Shown here: piece by piece, positions 14,001 to 28,559 of the stretch
How the letters are laid out: every line of letters begins with the position of its first letter
Numbering within the stretch: position 1 is the stretch's first letter
Source: Lutjanus erythropterus
Lineage: Eukaryota; Chordata; Actinopteri; Lutjaniformes; Lutjanidae
Assembly: GCA_020091685.1 (NCBI GenBank)
Contig: CM034608.1
Coordinates: 951,967-1,015,966 of the forward strand
Direction: 5' to 3'
DNA length: 64,000 nt
The notes under the pieces: generated by a model
Database searches by the model: none
Told to the model about the DNA's origin: nothing
Seen by the model: the letters and a program-made list of their open reading frames with translations, nothing else
Translations under genes and position numbers: made by a program

Positions 14001-17000
14001 ATTGTATTTTTCTGTTTTTTTTCTGTTGGATAAAAATGAGTGCATGCTATTTTAGGGCTCACATTCACTTTTCACACGTTTCTCCATGTATTCCTCCTCA
14101 TCTTGTTAAGTGTAGCTAACGTAATAAGTATTTGCTAGCTCTCACTAACCTTTGTTTTACCTCCAAAGATCATCAAGATGACAGAACTCTGTTGGAGACA
14201 AACAAAGCAGAGCAGGTGCTGGATCAGGGTGAGTACACTGAGGACACTGAACTGCACCACTGTGTCATTATAACTACACCAGGTTGCAAAAGTTTTAACC
14301 CTTCTTGACTTTGAACACAGTTTTTCCCCCTGATTTCAAGCCCATTTCATTATGACTTTATTATTCAGTCTGTTGGTAACCGTTTTATGTAGCCATTTAC
14401 TAGAGATTGATATGTCCAGCCTCTGACGTCATTGTAGGTCAACACTGAATGTGTGCCAGCAAGAGTCCAGTTAGCATAGATTCACAGAGAACAGCTGACA
14501 TTAACAATACATGTTTTGGAGATAATTTGCTGTTTGCTGATATGACTGTTCCAAGAAAAATGGTGGCATTGTTTAATTTTTAACGTTTATCAAAAAAACG
14601 AGGCAAGCAAGAATTTTGGAAATCTGTATCTGCTAACCCAAACTACTCAGTTAATTATTGAGCAGACAGAAGGGAAAGGGCCGCCTGGACTGGCTGGTAA
14701 CTGACTGTAACTATGAGAGAAAATAGCCTAAGCTCTCTGACATTACTCAGTTCTGTCTCATTGCTGCTGCTGACTATAAACATTTTTGGCATTCACTAGG
14801 CTGAAAAGCATGATTAATGTGAGTCAGCATGAGCCAGTCTGCTTTGTACTTAATTTAGGTCTAATCAGTGGAAACATTATACTATGTGGATCTGAGTAGC
14901 CATTAGTTCAGGCATAAGTCGACTAGTTGTCACACTTTTATGATTTTATTTGTTTAATTCTTTATTTTTTAGAGCATCAGGAAATGGTTTGAGTTCCAGG
15001 GCTGAGAGAGAATGTTTTAAGTAACACTGTTAACTCTATGCTACATTACAGAGAAATACAAAACTGTAATAATGAGCCTTTAAATTACAAATTTCACAAG
15101 GCGTACGAAGCAAGCTGCCTGTTAACAGTATAACAAAACAAAGGAATAAAAAAAATCACAAAAACAAATACTCACAGACTTATCAACACAATTGATGATA
15201 TTTATAATTCAACTCACTAGTTAGAGTCAGGGATTAGAGTCCTGGTCAGAATCACTGTAAATCACCTTGATACTGTATTCCTTGTCTTCAAACTGACCTG
15301 GTCTTGGAGGCTGTGTTCTGTCCCAGTCTGGCCAAGCTCATTAGAAAGTTGCTGAGCCTGGTTCATTTTCCTACTTACCTGATTATGCATCTTAAAAATC
15401 AGAAGCCAAAAAGGAGACTTAATATTGTACTTTGATGGCGTCCACTGCTTTTTCCATGAATTGTGTAGAATATTGCATCAGTGTCAGTGTAGACAGAGCT
15501 TACTTCAATGCAGCCAATCAAATATTACATAAAGCAGTAACACCAGTGGATGTTAAGAGCAGACAGCCACACTGAGCCAGATAGCAGTCTGCTACACGAC
15601 ACAACAACACAGCAACAACACACATTAGGCTCTCCTTTTAAAGTCTCCTGCTTATCTAACTTACAAACATGAACACATGTCTTTGTCCTGTACCCTAGAT
15701 TGTTGAACAGGTCACCAAACAAACATTCACTGGGGAAAAGTGCAGTGAATGTTAATTTGGTGGCTAAATAGCTGCTCAGCTACAGCGCATTAAACAGCAT
15801 GTAAACATACCATAGACTGTACAGTATAAATAGAGGAGGTAGCCTTTGGGTCTGGAAAGTGAAGCCTATGTGGAGGAGCTTAAAGGCTGCATTCTTTCTG
15901 ATGTCTGTGTGAAAATGACCCTATTTCTCACCTGATTTATGCCCTCAGTAAACAGTTTCCTAATTAGTTTATGTTCCAAATCTGTAGTTTCATGTCTTCT
16001 TTAATACAGCACGATTCATTCAGTACCATGGTTCCCAAACTAGGGAGCAGCTACCCCTGGGGGGTGCAGAACCACTGCAGGGGGGGCATCGAAGACCAGG
16101 AAAGAAATATAGAGTGAAACAAAGTTGAAAAAATATGGTCCATTTAGGGGAGATAAAGAAACAGGAGTTTGCTAATTTTATCCTGCTAACCTTTATTTCA
16201 CTAAAGTTCAACTTTAGAATCCTTTTTTATCAGTTCCATTCCCAATTATTGGGAGGCATGGCAGAAGAAGTTTGGGAACCACTGATTTAGTAAATTATAG
16301 TCCCATTTTTAACTAAAATAAATTATAAAGCATGGTATACTTTAGGAGGTGGCTACCTTATAATTTACAAGTCACCACCATGGTGACCTCCCTAGCTCCA
16401 CCCTCCAAATATGGTAACTTTTGGCTCCAAAGAATTCAGCTGGCGACAGCCAAAATGCTAAGCACAAGGATTTTGAACAGTAGTCCACAAACCAATGGGG
16501 TCACCGTAGTTACGTCCACTTCTCTTATGCAGTCTATGAAACATACCTCCAAGTGACATTTGGGATTAGATGCTGGTGTGCTCCTTGTTCAGTGCCACTA
16601 ACATGGAGTCAGATGGACCTGCTTGCTGAGTTTGTGGCAACTTAAAATTAAATCACTTGGCACCGGTGGTAAAGCTGTCAAAGCCCATTCAGATAATGGC
16701 AGACTAGAAGGATAGTCATTTCTGTCATCACATAAGCAAAAACCTGGGTATAGAAACAGCTGCTGATGTCACAGAAAAGGATTTCCAGTTTTCAGTTCAG
16801 TTGTTGACCCCGGAGTTAATCTCTGTGGACTGAGGTAGTAGTGCACAGTTATCAGACATTCAGAATAAGAGCACACATGATTGGCCACTACAGTGTCTTG
16901 TCAGATGATGTCATGTTGTGTTGGAGCTGTTGAGGAGTTGAGGAAGGTCTTTGCCAGACCACCCTTTGTCTTTTTGCCAGATTATCTGCCATTAAAATTA

Positions 17001-20000
17001 CACATGATACACAGAATTAAAATTCTCACCATCATTTTCAACCCTTGTCAGGAGGGTGGTAAAGGAGGTCAAAGGATGCGCATTGATCCTCATAGATAGA
17101 CCTTGAACATTGATTTGAATTGGGTATAAGTGTAAGATGGAGTGTCGGACAGGCAGTTTGGGGCAGTTTCCACAGCCCATATCAGACTGAGTGATCTATA
17201 CTGAACAAAAACCATACAGTGAATACAAGCAGCTGTGAATGGCTTGCTTCATTAAGTGTCTGGCCTTGCCCTCAGGAACAGAGCAAGAGTGCTGCAGTGT
17301 ATTATTCCCTGTCAGCCCCATAAACAGCAGCAGACTTTTCTCTCTTGCTAACAATTTTTGTGAACCAGGAACTGTTGTTTTTGTTGCTGTTGAGCTTTAC
17401 GTTTTTGGTGGGGTGCACAAACCCAGACAAAAAGTTCATAAAGACTTTCTGCACCTGCCCTGTCCCATTCTGTGCAGTTCTCCATAATGGGGGATTTTAA
17501 CAGCACATTTCACAGGGTGTTAAATTAGTATGATAACAACTAAAAATAGTAACACAAATATAACAAAGATGTATTTACCTAGAGATAATTATAATATCAA
17601 TCAAGTGCCCAGCAGTGGGTTGTAACATGTTAGTCTCCTAGAACATTCTGAATCCCTGCCAGAGCATAAAGTCTGTGATATTGAACCAGGACCAAACTTA
17701 TTCTGTTTTCTAATATTGCAACCCAAGATCTTATTTTAAAATACAGGGTTCAACATTAACCAACCAGTTACTCTATGACCACAAGGAGTGTCACAATTTC
17801 AATATTAAATGGAAAATCAATATGAGCTTTCAATTCAGTAATCAAAACCAAAGGCAGCGATTCTCCCTGCATTTTCTTTTCTCTCCACCCCTGCCTGCTT
17901 GCCGTGAAGGAAAAGCCAAGACTTAAAAACCAACATAGCACTTGAGCCATTACTGGCTCTTTTTAAAAAAAAAAAAAAAATGAAAATGTAAATGGCAGTT
18001 GTCAGGACATAAAACCAATGTTGTTGATCTTTAGAAATCAAGACTCAATAGTCTAACAATAGTATAGCTATCAGTGCAAAAAAATTTAAATTTAAAGTCA
18101 AATCAAAATCACGGATTTTGAGAATTGTGTCACCTCTAGTGGCCACCAAATATTCCATGTGGGTTTCCCCTCAGTGGCCACCAAGTTTCATCTGCATATT
18201 GCGAGCCTTCTCCAATGTGATTCCTTCAAGTCAAGTCAAATTTTATTCATGTAGCCTAATATCACAAATCACAATTTGCCTGGGCGCTTAACAGTCTGTC
18301 CAGTGTACGACACCCTTCTTGCCCTTTAATTCTTACAGAAGAACCAGAAGCACAGAAGGCAACTATGAAAAAATATCTGGCAACGAAAACTTAGGAGTGA
18401 ATGGAAGCAGGAGTTAAAGTAGTTAGAATCTGACACATCTAAGGATGTAATGTTCTGTAGTGTGTGCTCCCAATCTCTGTAACTAGCTGAGAAGTCCAGC
18501 TTGTTTATCATCTGACACAATGTCTTCAGGAAACAACACGTCACTATTAGTGGGAAAAGTGCTGTAGTTAGGGAAATTATGCCTCTGTGCCAGCAACAGC
18601 TGTGGTTTGAGGCATTATGTTTTTGGGATGTCTGTTTGTACATCCCATTGTTGTGAACGTGATATATCAAGAACGTCTAGGCATAATTTCTTCAAACTTG
18701 TCAAAAACATCTATCTGGATTTCAGGATGAACTGATTAGATTTTTCTGATCAAAGTCACTGTAACCTCATTCCTGTCACATTCTTGTTAAAATGATATCT
18801 CAAGAACACCTGGACTGAATTTGGATAAAATTATGAGGTGAGACATTTTTTATCCAAAAGTCAACTTCACTATGACATCATAGTGTTGTGCAGAAACATT
18901 TGAAGACCTATCCTCTGTAGTTTTCCCAAAAATACCCCATAATACATTGTATTAAATTCCTTCAAAATTTTCACTGCACAAGTATGAGTCTGGACAAACA
19001 TGGATGTGCATGAACTGCAACTTGACTGGCTCATGCAAACATACAACAGCAAGGTAGTAATTCTAGGTTTACATTTGGGTCAACAAAATATGTACTTTGG
19101 CTAGCAAATTTAGGGGCTTCATGGGCTGCAGGGCCAGTGCTTAAAACATAAGCATCTATCCCTGCAATATATACAAATTTGTACAATATGTACAGTAGCA
19201 TATACAGTGGCCATTATGAAATTGTGTTTTAGTTCCTATCTATTGTTCTTTCCATTGATTTCCTGCTTGCTAACACCTTCCCTTCTTTAGTGCTAACTCT
19301 TCACTGTCTCAACAGAATCTATCCGCATCTCAACCCAATTTTCTGCTAAGTAGTGTCTACCACTGAAGGCTATGTAGTAGACAATAAATATTTACTGTAT
19401 TATTTTATCTTTTCGATATTACTGTCTCAATTTCACCAGCCTTCCTTACAAAACCATCACTATTATTTGGGCTGTGCAGCATTAAGATATTGCTTGTACC
19501 GTCTCCTTGTCCTTTATTTGCACTCTTTCCTGTCCTTCTTTGTCTGTGCAGGTGACCTCTATTCTCTTATGTCCAAGCTGCTAGGCAACAGCAAGGACAT
19601 AGTTCACATTCATAAATACAACCCCAGCGAGACAGCCCAGGCTGAGTTGGTGGCTCAGATTGATAGCTTAATGCAAAAGAAAGACCTGGGCTCTCCCAGT
19701 GCCAGACTAGCCTTCCAAAGCAGGGAGCATCCTGTTTTGGTGAGGGACAGGGTCCACAAATTCCATCAGCTTGAGGCCACGGCCAAGCCACCAAGAAGCC
19801 AGCTGCTAGCTGAAGGACAAGGTGGGTCCTGAATGCTACTTTATTGATGTCACTGCTGCTGAAAACATCCCCCCTTTTTATTTGCGGATTCCAGTATTCT
19901 CTGTTAAACTTTAACACCTACACAGTACATGTTTAGACCATCATCTGTCACACTTCAGTTATATTTGTTGTTTTTTAAAGAAGCTTTTAATCAGGGATTT

Positions 20001-23000
20001 ACTGTAAGACACAAATTTTCCTCATGTTTCCTTTTTCTCCCTGGCTGTTGCATCCCGTGTCTCTTCCTCACTTCTCTTCCCTTCTTTGCTGTCCTTCATG
20101 GATACGTTACTCTAACTGGTCCACATCAATGCAGCCCCTTGCATTTTTAACACTGTTATTTTCAGTCGTTTGTCCCCATGGAAACAGCTGACACCCATAT
20201 GTGTTCTGGCTTCATTGCAGAGGGTTTGCTCATTTTAAATGTATAATGTGTGGTTTTCTTATACTTTACTAATACTTGCAAATGCACCAAAATACTTGTG
20301 GGTGCATTACTGCATATCATATCACTGCCACATGTAGATCAGTGGAACAGTGCAAAACCATTGGCAGGTATGTGTATTGCATCGCCCACCTGCATGCATT
20401 TGGGTCCTTCGGCACATGCACAAGATGCCGTATTCACACATACCCGCCCCAAAAAAAACTGCTCCATTAGCACTACTAGAGGTCAAAAATTCCACAATGA
20501 ACCTTGGTGTGGCGGGATAATTGCTTTGTGTTCACACACATGGATCAGCGACAACATTTAACCTACTTGTCTTCTATTGACATATTGTGTAAGTCCTCTT
20601 TGTGCCGACAAAATAGCTCTGACCTGCCAAGGCATGGACCTCTGAAGGGGTCCTGTAGTATCTGGCATGGTGTGGCCTCTGTAGATCAGACTTATTGATC
20701 CAGAACATCCCTTGCTTGATTCACTCCCCTGTCTAGTTCTGATACTCAGGACAGGTTTCAGCATTGTTCTAACACCTTTCTATCATAGCCTGCATGAACA
20801 TTTTCAGCAGTTTGTGCTATAGTAGCTAGCCTTTGCTGCCTATGCTCATCAATGAGCCTTTGGCACCCATGATCCTGTCACCAGTTCACCAATAGTTCTT
20901 ACTTGGACCACTTTTGGTAGGTACTGACTCAATAACTGACTGTTCACATGCCTAATATATTTCACCCATATTTTGGTTCAAGATTATCAATGTTACTGAT
21001 TTCACCTGTCAGTGGCTATAATGTTGTGGCTGATCAGTGCAGGGGTGCAATGGTCTAGACTCTAGAGCAATCCATGACAAAAATCCTAGAAATTGAAAAA
21101 GAAAAAGCAAGAACTAAGAATGTAAATGCTGTGTGAATGTTATGTCAGAATTTGAGAGGTAGATAAACAGCATTTACAAGGTAATTGTGATCAATCATCT
21201 CACTAAAATGTTTACTGTTATTACAAGATACTACATATAAGTAAGTATGCAGGCAACAGAGTATGCTGAAGTGGCAGAGAGAAATGTCCTTTCTTCCTAG
21301 AGCGAGGGTACTTCAGGAAGGTGTTTGTCTCCACAGTATCCTTGGCAGTGTGTGAGTATCTGTGCATGTTCTAGCCTGTGCACCATCTGTAGTGGCTGCA
21401 GAAAAGTACTCTCAACTCCTAAACAGACTTGGGCAAGAGTTCAAAGACTTAGTGACTTTGATAAGCTGTAGCTATGTTTATCATTCATTTCAAGTCCTTT
21501 CGTGCAAGTGGACATGACGTATTGCTCAGCAGCTAAGCAACTTGGATGCTGGTTAGGTTTAGATGGAAATTGACATGACATTCAGATTCACCTCAAGGCC
21601 CATCAGGGTTCACCAAACTTTTGGTACCTTGTGGACCCAGAAAAGTGCAATGGTGTGTGCACAGCAGCTATGAAAGTTGCCAGTCTTTTTGTGTCAATCT
21701 ATTTGTCAATCAGTCTTTTCTGACTGGAATGTCATCTATCTATAATTCAAGGAATCAATTTATGTTTGAATGTGATTTGAAACATGAGAACAGTTTATTC
21801 AGTCTACTTCAAAATGGCAGGTGTATTTCTATGGAGCCAAGGAAGTGCAGTGTCAAATCTGACGCACGCAGCACATTTGATATTAATAAATTTCAAATAA
21901 ACAGGTGAACAGCTGCTCTGTAGCAGTGGAGAGAGAGACTAATCAACATCATCAATTATAACACCGGCACGTGGCAAAGATGGCTGCGCCCAGTCACAGC
22001 AAGCATGCTCCCTCCAGAGAACAAGCTGCAGTTAAAATAACTCCCATGATTATCTAGAAAAGCTTGCAGACCCAATGATGTGGTACTCTTTAAGATGTGC
22101 AAACTGGACATGTCTTTTCACAGCAGGACAGTTGCTCTGCACGAACACTTAGTGAAAACAATTATTAGCGATTATTGATAACGGGTCTGGAGTTGTAAAG
22201 ATCAACACATCATTGGTTTTATGTCCTGGCAACTACCATTTACATTTTCAAAGTCTTCTCTAAAAAGATATAGTCTATATGGTATCAAGTGTGACATAAT
22301 AGCCATCTTTGAAGTGTTTTTCAAACAGACTTTGGACACATGCTGGAGCTGCGAGTAGGCATGGGTGGAAATACATTTGGTGAATTGCTGATTTGGCCCT
22401 CTCCATTCAGTTATTGAAAGTGAATGCTCATTTTGATCAATTTTTGATTCAGTATTGAAATTGTGACACCCCTAGTTGTTTCCATGTAGAGAGAGAGAGA
22501 GTTGGGGTAAATCCTCTGTCTCAACAGTGCTGTTTAAACCTAATGAGGTGTCAGCTAATTTGAGTTTTAATGATAACATTTTGGTAATCCTACATAGTCA
22601 GTGCTGAATGTGAAGTGTTTGGATGAGCAGTTCTCAAGGGGCCTAGTAATCATCCTGTTCTGAACAGGTATGTTTTGAATAGGCACTGTAAGAGTTTTGA
22701 ACACAGAACACACATTACTGATGCACATGTAGAAGACTCAATCAGGGAAACAGTGTGAGTATGAATGGAAGTAGGAACTTCTACTTAAAAGTCTAATCTT
22801 ATGATACAAAATAACAGGGAAATCATTTAACTTGCATGCATAAATATACACAGTATATCTGTGATTTCCTATAACTACTTGGTAAAACATTAACAATGAC
22901 ACTCTCCTAAAATATGTACAATCAGTAAACCAAGCAAATTTATATTATTCAAGAAGATTGGATCAAACAAGTAGCCCTTGATTATTACTCCATATTACTC

Positions 23001-26000
23001 TTCAGGTTCAGCTCTCAATCTCAGAACAGCTGTGACTCCTCCCCTATACCCTCTTGTCACTATACTCAGATTTAAATTATGGTAAATGTCATCTGTTTTA
23101 GTTTTGTTTCTTCTTTAGTTTTATTTAATTTCAGTTTCTTTCATATCTTTACTGATCTATGCGAAGCCTCTTTTTTTTATTAGCAGTTACAAAATGCCAG
23201 TGATCATCTTTGCCACTATGTTAAGAATACCTTAACTCATGTGTGTGACTGTGTGTGTCTGTTTCTGTAGACTACCATTTGGAGCAAGTCTCAGCATGGC
23301 CGCAGAGTTCACTGCAGCTGGGTCAGGTATCCGGACTTGCCCTCGACACAGATTCTAACTTGGTCATTTTCCACAGAGGTGACCACCATTGGGGGGCAGA
23401 GTAAGTCACTTTCAGTCACCACATACTGTAAAATTAGGTCTTTATGTTGTATATGATGTTTTAAGTATAATGTCATGTATTCATCTGGAAAGCTCACTCC
23501 CACAACCTGTTTCAGCTGTCCATCTGATGTTACATAATCACTGCAGACAGCTGACATTTCCTCATTTTCAGACCTGTTGCCAATGAAGAGCCAAAGTTTC
23601 ATAATATTTGCTCACAGAAAGTGTCTGATAATCCAGGGTCACATGAACAAAAATGACTTCAGTAATAGGATGCTACTGTTGCACTCAGTCAGAGCATCTA
23701 AAGAGATGATCTGGATTGATTGTCATAATTCATCTCCATATTATCAGCTACTGAGCTGACATTTGCATCTGACATTAGACTCAGTGCTTTGCAAGCAAAA
23801 TGCAAAACAAAATTCAGCAGCAGCCAGCAAGGCCCATCTTTCCTTAGCCCACTGACAGACACAAAATGTCCCCATAACTCTAAGGCAATCTCTTGAAACT
23901 TTAAAATACATTGTTTTCTGTCCATAATCAGCTTTCAGTGCATACATTCATTCATTTATTGTCTGTAACTGCTTATCCATGAAAGGTTGTGGGGGACTGG
24001 AGCCTATCCCAGCTGGACAAGTCCTGGACTTGCCCAGGTGACAAGTCGCCAGTTCATTGCAGGGCTGACACATAGAGACAGACAACCATTCACTCTCACA
24101 GTCACATCTATGGCCAATTTAGAGTCACCAATTAACCTATTATGCTGCATGTCTTTGGACTGTGGGAGGAAGCCAGAGTACCCAGAGAGAACCCACATAG
24201 GCACAGGGAGAACATGCAAACTCTGCACAGAAAGGTCCTGCCCCAGCTCCTCAGCCCCCCAGCCGGCCAGGGGATTCAAACTCAGGACCTTCTGGCTGTG
24301 AGGCCAGACCATCATGCTGTTTTCAGTGTATATTATAATATTATTTGAAATTATGTAGTTAGTAGACTCATAAGAGATCAAGTCAGTCTCTAAAAGCTTC
24401 ACTCAGTAGAAACTGAGGACAATCTCTCAGTCTACGTTGTTCACCTCCAGGCACGTTTTAAACAATATTAAAACAAACCTCTGTCTCTTTTGCTAAATCT
24501 GTTCAAATTCCTTGTCAAAATGGCTTATATATAGCTCTGCACCTTGCCTTCATGCCCCCACCTCTACCCCTATGTAGCTGCACTTCGCCTCTCTTCTGTC
24601 TCTTGCCTGCTAATCATGGTAACTAGCTACATTGCTAGCTACATTACTGCTTTTCCTGTGGGCTGGGCATCGCTGATAATGATATGTATAGAATCACCCC
24701 CTCCATTAACAGGATTGGTTCCTTAGGTTCATGATGTCATATACCCAGCCTGACTGAATCTTTTTATGGGAGACTACCTTTGCTCACTGCAGTTTCAAAG
24801 CAAGAAATGCTCAGACATGGTGTTTACTGCTTATTTCACTCCTGATATGTCTTGTAACACATGAAAAACACCACATGGACCAAGGTTAAAACAGGATTTT
24901 CCATAGAGGGGCTATTTAACATTGGGTGGAAACAATTAGAGCAAAAAAAAAAACCCTGTACTGCCAAACCAATCCAAGCTCTTAGGGCAGTGACATTGCG
25001 TGCTTCCTACTGAGGAGAATGAATGGGCAAGCACTGTGTCTGGTAAGGCTTGTAGGCTTGTTAGCACCTGCTCTGCTGTTCGCGATGCTACCTTGCATCA
25101 GAAATCCTCAGTATGCAGTGAGATGTCATCTTGTCTGGTATAACAAGACTGTTAATTTATGTTTGCAATGATGAATTGAGGGGGACAACCCTGATAGTGG
25201 GTGTCTGTATACCTTGGTTTCCCCCTTCTGTAACTTCAGCCCATGCTCTTAGGTCATTAGTGAACTATTCTTTCCCACCTGTGAGCTTTGTTTGCCTCTG
25301 ACAGTCAGCCAATGGTCAATGGATGGCAGAGCAGCAAGTGTAATTATTATGACATGGATGACATCTGGGTGGATTTAAGGAAGAGCACTCAAAAATTAGA
25401 TTAAATGAATATGAAAGAATAACTACATTCTCACAGTGGAACTACAAAGAAAATCAGCTATTTTTGTTTGTTTGTGTTTTTTTTTGCAGCTCCTTTAACA
25501 ACCAGTTCAGATACCAGCAAAGGTCCCTTGGTCCTATTCAGCAGTCCACTATTTTGGTTGTGGATCCAGCCAAAGGCAGCATCCTGAAGGCTTCTGGCAG
25601 AAACATGTAAGTTACTGTGTGCTTTATCTTTACTTATTATGAATGCTAAGTGTGAACAGAGACATTCTGCATTACAGCCAGAGAGAAAACTATCATGTAA
25701 TGATGTTTTTGTCTGATGTTGCAGGTTTTATTTGCCTCATGGAATAACTACAGACAAGGAGAATAATTACTGGGTCACTGATGTGGCTCTTCATCAGGTA
25801 ACTGTGATGGAGTGTGTTTAATAATAACTGGCACTATAAAATCAACTTTGGATGATGGTCTATTAATGATGAACTAGTCATTTACACCATTAAAACATTT
25901 TAGTTGTGGTAAGTCAGTTGTAAGCAGCAGATCAGATGCACTTACTGTAGAAGTAATCAGAACAGATCGAGATTCAATACGCAACTTAAATCCACTACAA

Positions 26001-28504
26001 CATGATGCAACCAATGAAGAGTACCCTTTCCTCAGGTATTGAAAGTGAGCAGTGACGGCAGAGACAGTACGTTGCTTGCACTGGGAGAGGCTTTCACATC
26101 AGGAAGTGACAACTACCACTTCTGCCAGCCCACTGATGTGGCTGTGGACACTCAGACTGGGAACATCTTTGTGTCTGATGGCTACTGCAACGCCAGGATA
26201 GTGAAATTCTCTGCTGATGGCAAATATTTGTCAGAGTGGGGTGCAGGTAAGAGTCTACACACACACATACCTGCACTTGTGGGGTTTAAAGCAGGTCTTG
26301 TTTGACAGAGGGCCTTTTCAGTCTCATGTTAACAAAATTAATGTAGTTTATATGTAATACAAACATTCAGTTTCACTTCTGGTGAAGCCAACAAATGAAA
26401 ATGTCAATATTCTATTTCTATTTCTTTTTCTCTTTATGCATATATTTTTAACGACCCTATGTGTAGGATTTGAAAATGTAGCAATAAATTTAACATATAC
26501 TTAATCAACTGAATATGAACAAGATAACACAAAATTACAGTGATAATGATAGGTTTGTTCTTTTACAAAATAAAATACAACATAATATGAAGAACATAAA
26601 CACTACCTGAATACAAACATGTAAGTATTGTTCCCAGTCTCACCCACAGACACACACCTCATACACAAACAAACACACACACACAGCCCAAATATCCCAT
26701 GGAAAAGACGATATGAATTCTATAAGATGGTCTGTCCTTCATCAGGCAACTTATTGGTAGTTGCACTGTGTTGATCCAGTAATTAAGCTGTTTGACTTAA
26801 GGGACCTCCTTTTTCTAGTACTTCAATAAGATATTTGGCTAGCTTTTAGAAAATTATCACCACAGTGTGTCACCATCCATCCATCCATCCATCCATCTTC
26901 ACCTGCTTATCCAAAATCAGGTCACAGGGGTAACAGTTCCAGCAGCGTACCCCAGACATCCTGTTCCCTGGCTACATTAGCCAGCTCTGACTGGGGGATC
27001 CCAGGGCATTCCCAGGCCAGGGCAGAGATAAAATCCCTCCACCTAGTCTGCCCCATGGCCTCCTCCCAGCTGGATGTGCCTGAGCACCAGGTGGCATCCT
27101 TACAAGATGCCCGAACCACCTCAACTGGCTCCCTTCTACGCAAAGGAGCAGCAGCTCTACTCCGAGTTCCTCACAGATGACTGAGCTTCCCACCCTATCC
27201 CAAAGGGAGATGCCAGCCACCCTCCTGAGAAAACCCCTTTTGGCTGCTTATATACACAATCTTGTTCTTTCGGTCATGACCCGCCCTTCATGACCATAGG
27301 TGAGAGTAGGAATGAAGATTGACTGGTAGATCGAGAGCTTCACCTTCTGGCTAAGCTCTCTTTTGGTCACAACAGTGCGGTAAAGCGAACACAATACCGC
27401 TCCTGCTGCTCCTATTCTCCAGCCCATCTGACACTCCATTGTCCCCTCACTCGAGAACAAGATCCCGAGATACGTGAAGTCCCTCACTTGGGGTAAGGAC
27501 TCATTCCATACTCAGAGTAGACAATCCACCGGTTTCCTGCTGAGAACCATGGCCTCAGACTTAGAGGTGCTGATCCTCATCCCAGCCGCTTCACCCTCTG
27601 ATGTGAACTGATCCAGTGAGCACTGGAGGTCACAGGCCGATGATCAGAATCACATCATTTGCAATCCTCAGGTCACTGAACTGCACACCCTCCCCACCAT
27701 GACTGTGCCTCAATATCCTGTCTATGAAAGTCACAAACAGAATTGTTGATAAGGCGCAGCCCTGATGGCCCTGACAGTGTGTCACTTAGACACAAAAACA
27801 TGGGAAAAGTAGTAGTACTTTTTCACTCAGCTTCTTGCTTAGAGTGCTACCATAAACCATAAATTTGAGTATTTTGATCAGGGTTAGGCCAGTTTGGCCT
27901 TTTCACTGTTGATACAGACTTACCAATTAATATTTCCATCTTTTGTTGTGCCATTTCTTTTGGAACTTTTCTAAATTTTATAGTATGTGGTATGCTATAT
28001 TTGCTAATATTGATCGTTAAAACCAATGATGTGATAATTCAGAAGGCTCATGCATCATTGCCACCAGTGGACACAATCTGCACATATTCAGCCATCATGT
28101 TATGTTTTCCTCACTGAAGGGTCATCAGACAGGAGGAGGCGTATACCATTCCGGGTTCCCCACAGCCTGGTGTTCCTTCCTGACAAACAGGAAGTTTGTG
28201 TGGCTGACAGGGAGAATGGACGCATCCAGTGCTTCATAGCTGAAACCGGAGAGTTCGTCAAGGAAATCAAGAAAGAGGAGTTTGGAGGGGAAATGTTTGC
28301 CATCACCTACAGTCCTGTTGGAGGTGAATTCACTGACTGAGCAGATCTTATTCCCCTGTTTCTCACTATATTTTCTTTAGATTCCCAGGTATAATACCAA
28401 ACTGTAGCTATAGAACAGTTTAAATCCCATTAGATACATTTTACATTACTTTCCTTTTTAATTTCACTTCAGTTCTAATGAAAAATTAAAGTGGTTAACA
28501 ATTA

Positions 28505-28559
<55 letters not shown>

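Noticed and set aside
23309-23602. 97-codon minus-strand frame
   Set aside because: Antisense shadow of the first PAL exon, no family resemblance, no splice partners.
26876-26897. (TCCA)n tract as a CRISPR-like or regulatory array
   Set aside because: It is the 3' tail repeat of the adjacent LINE.
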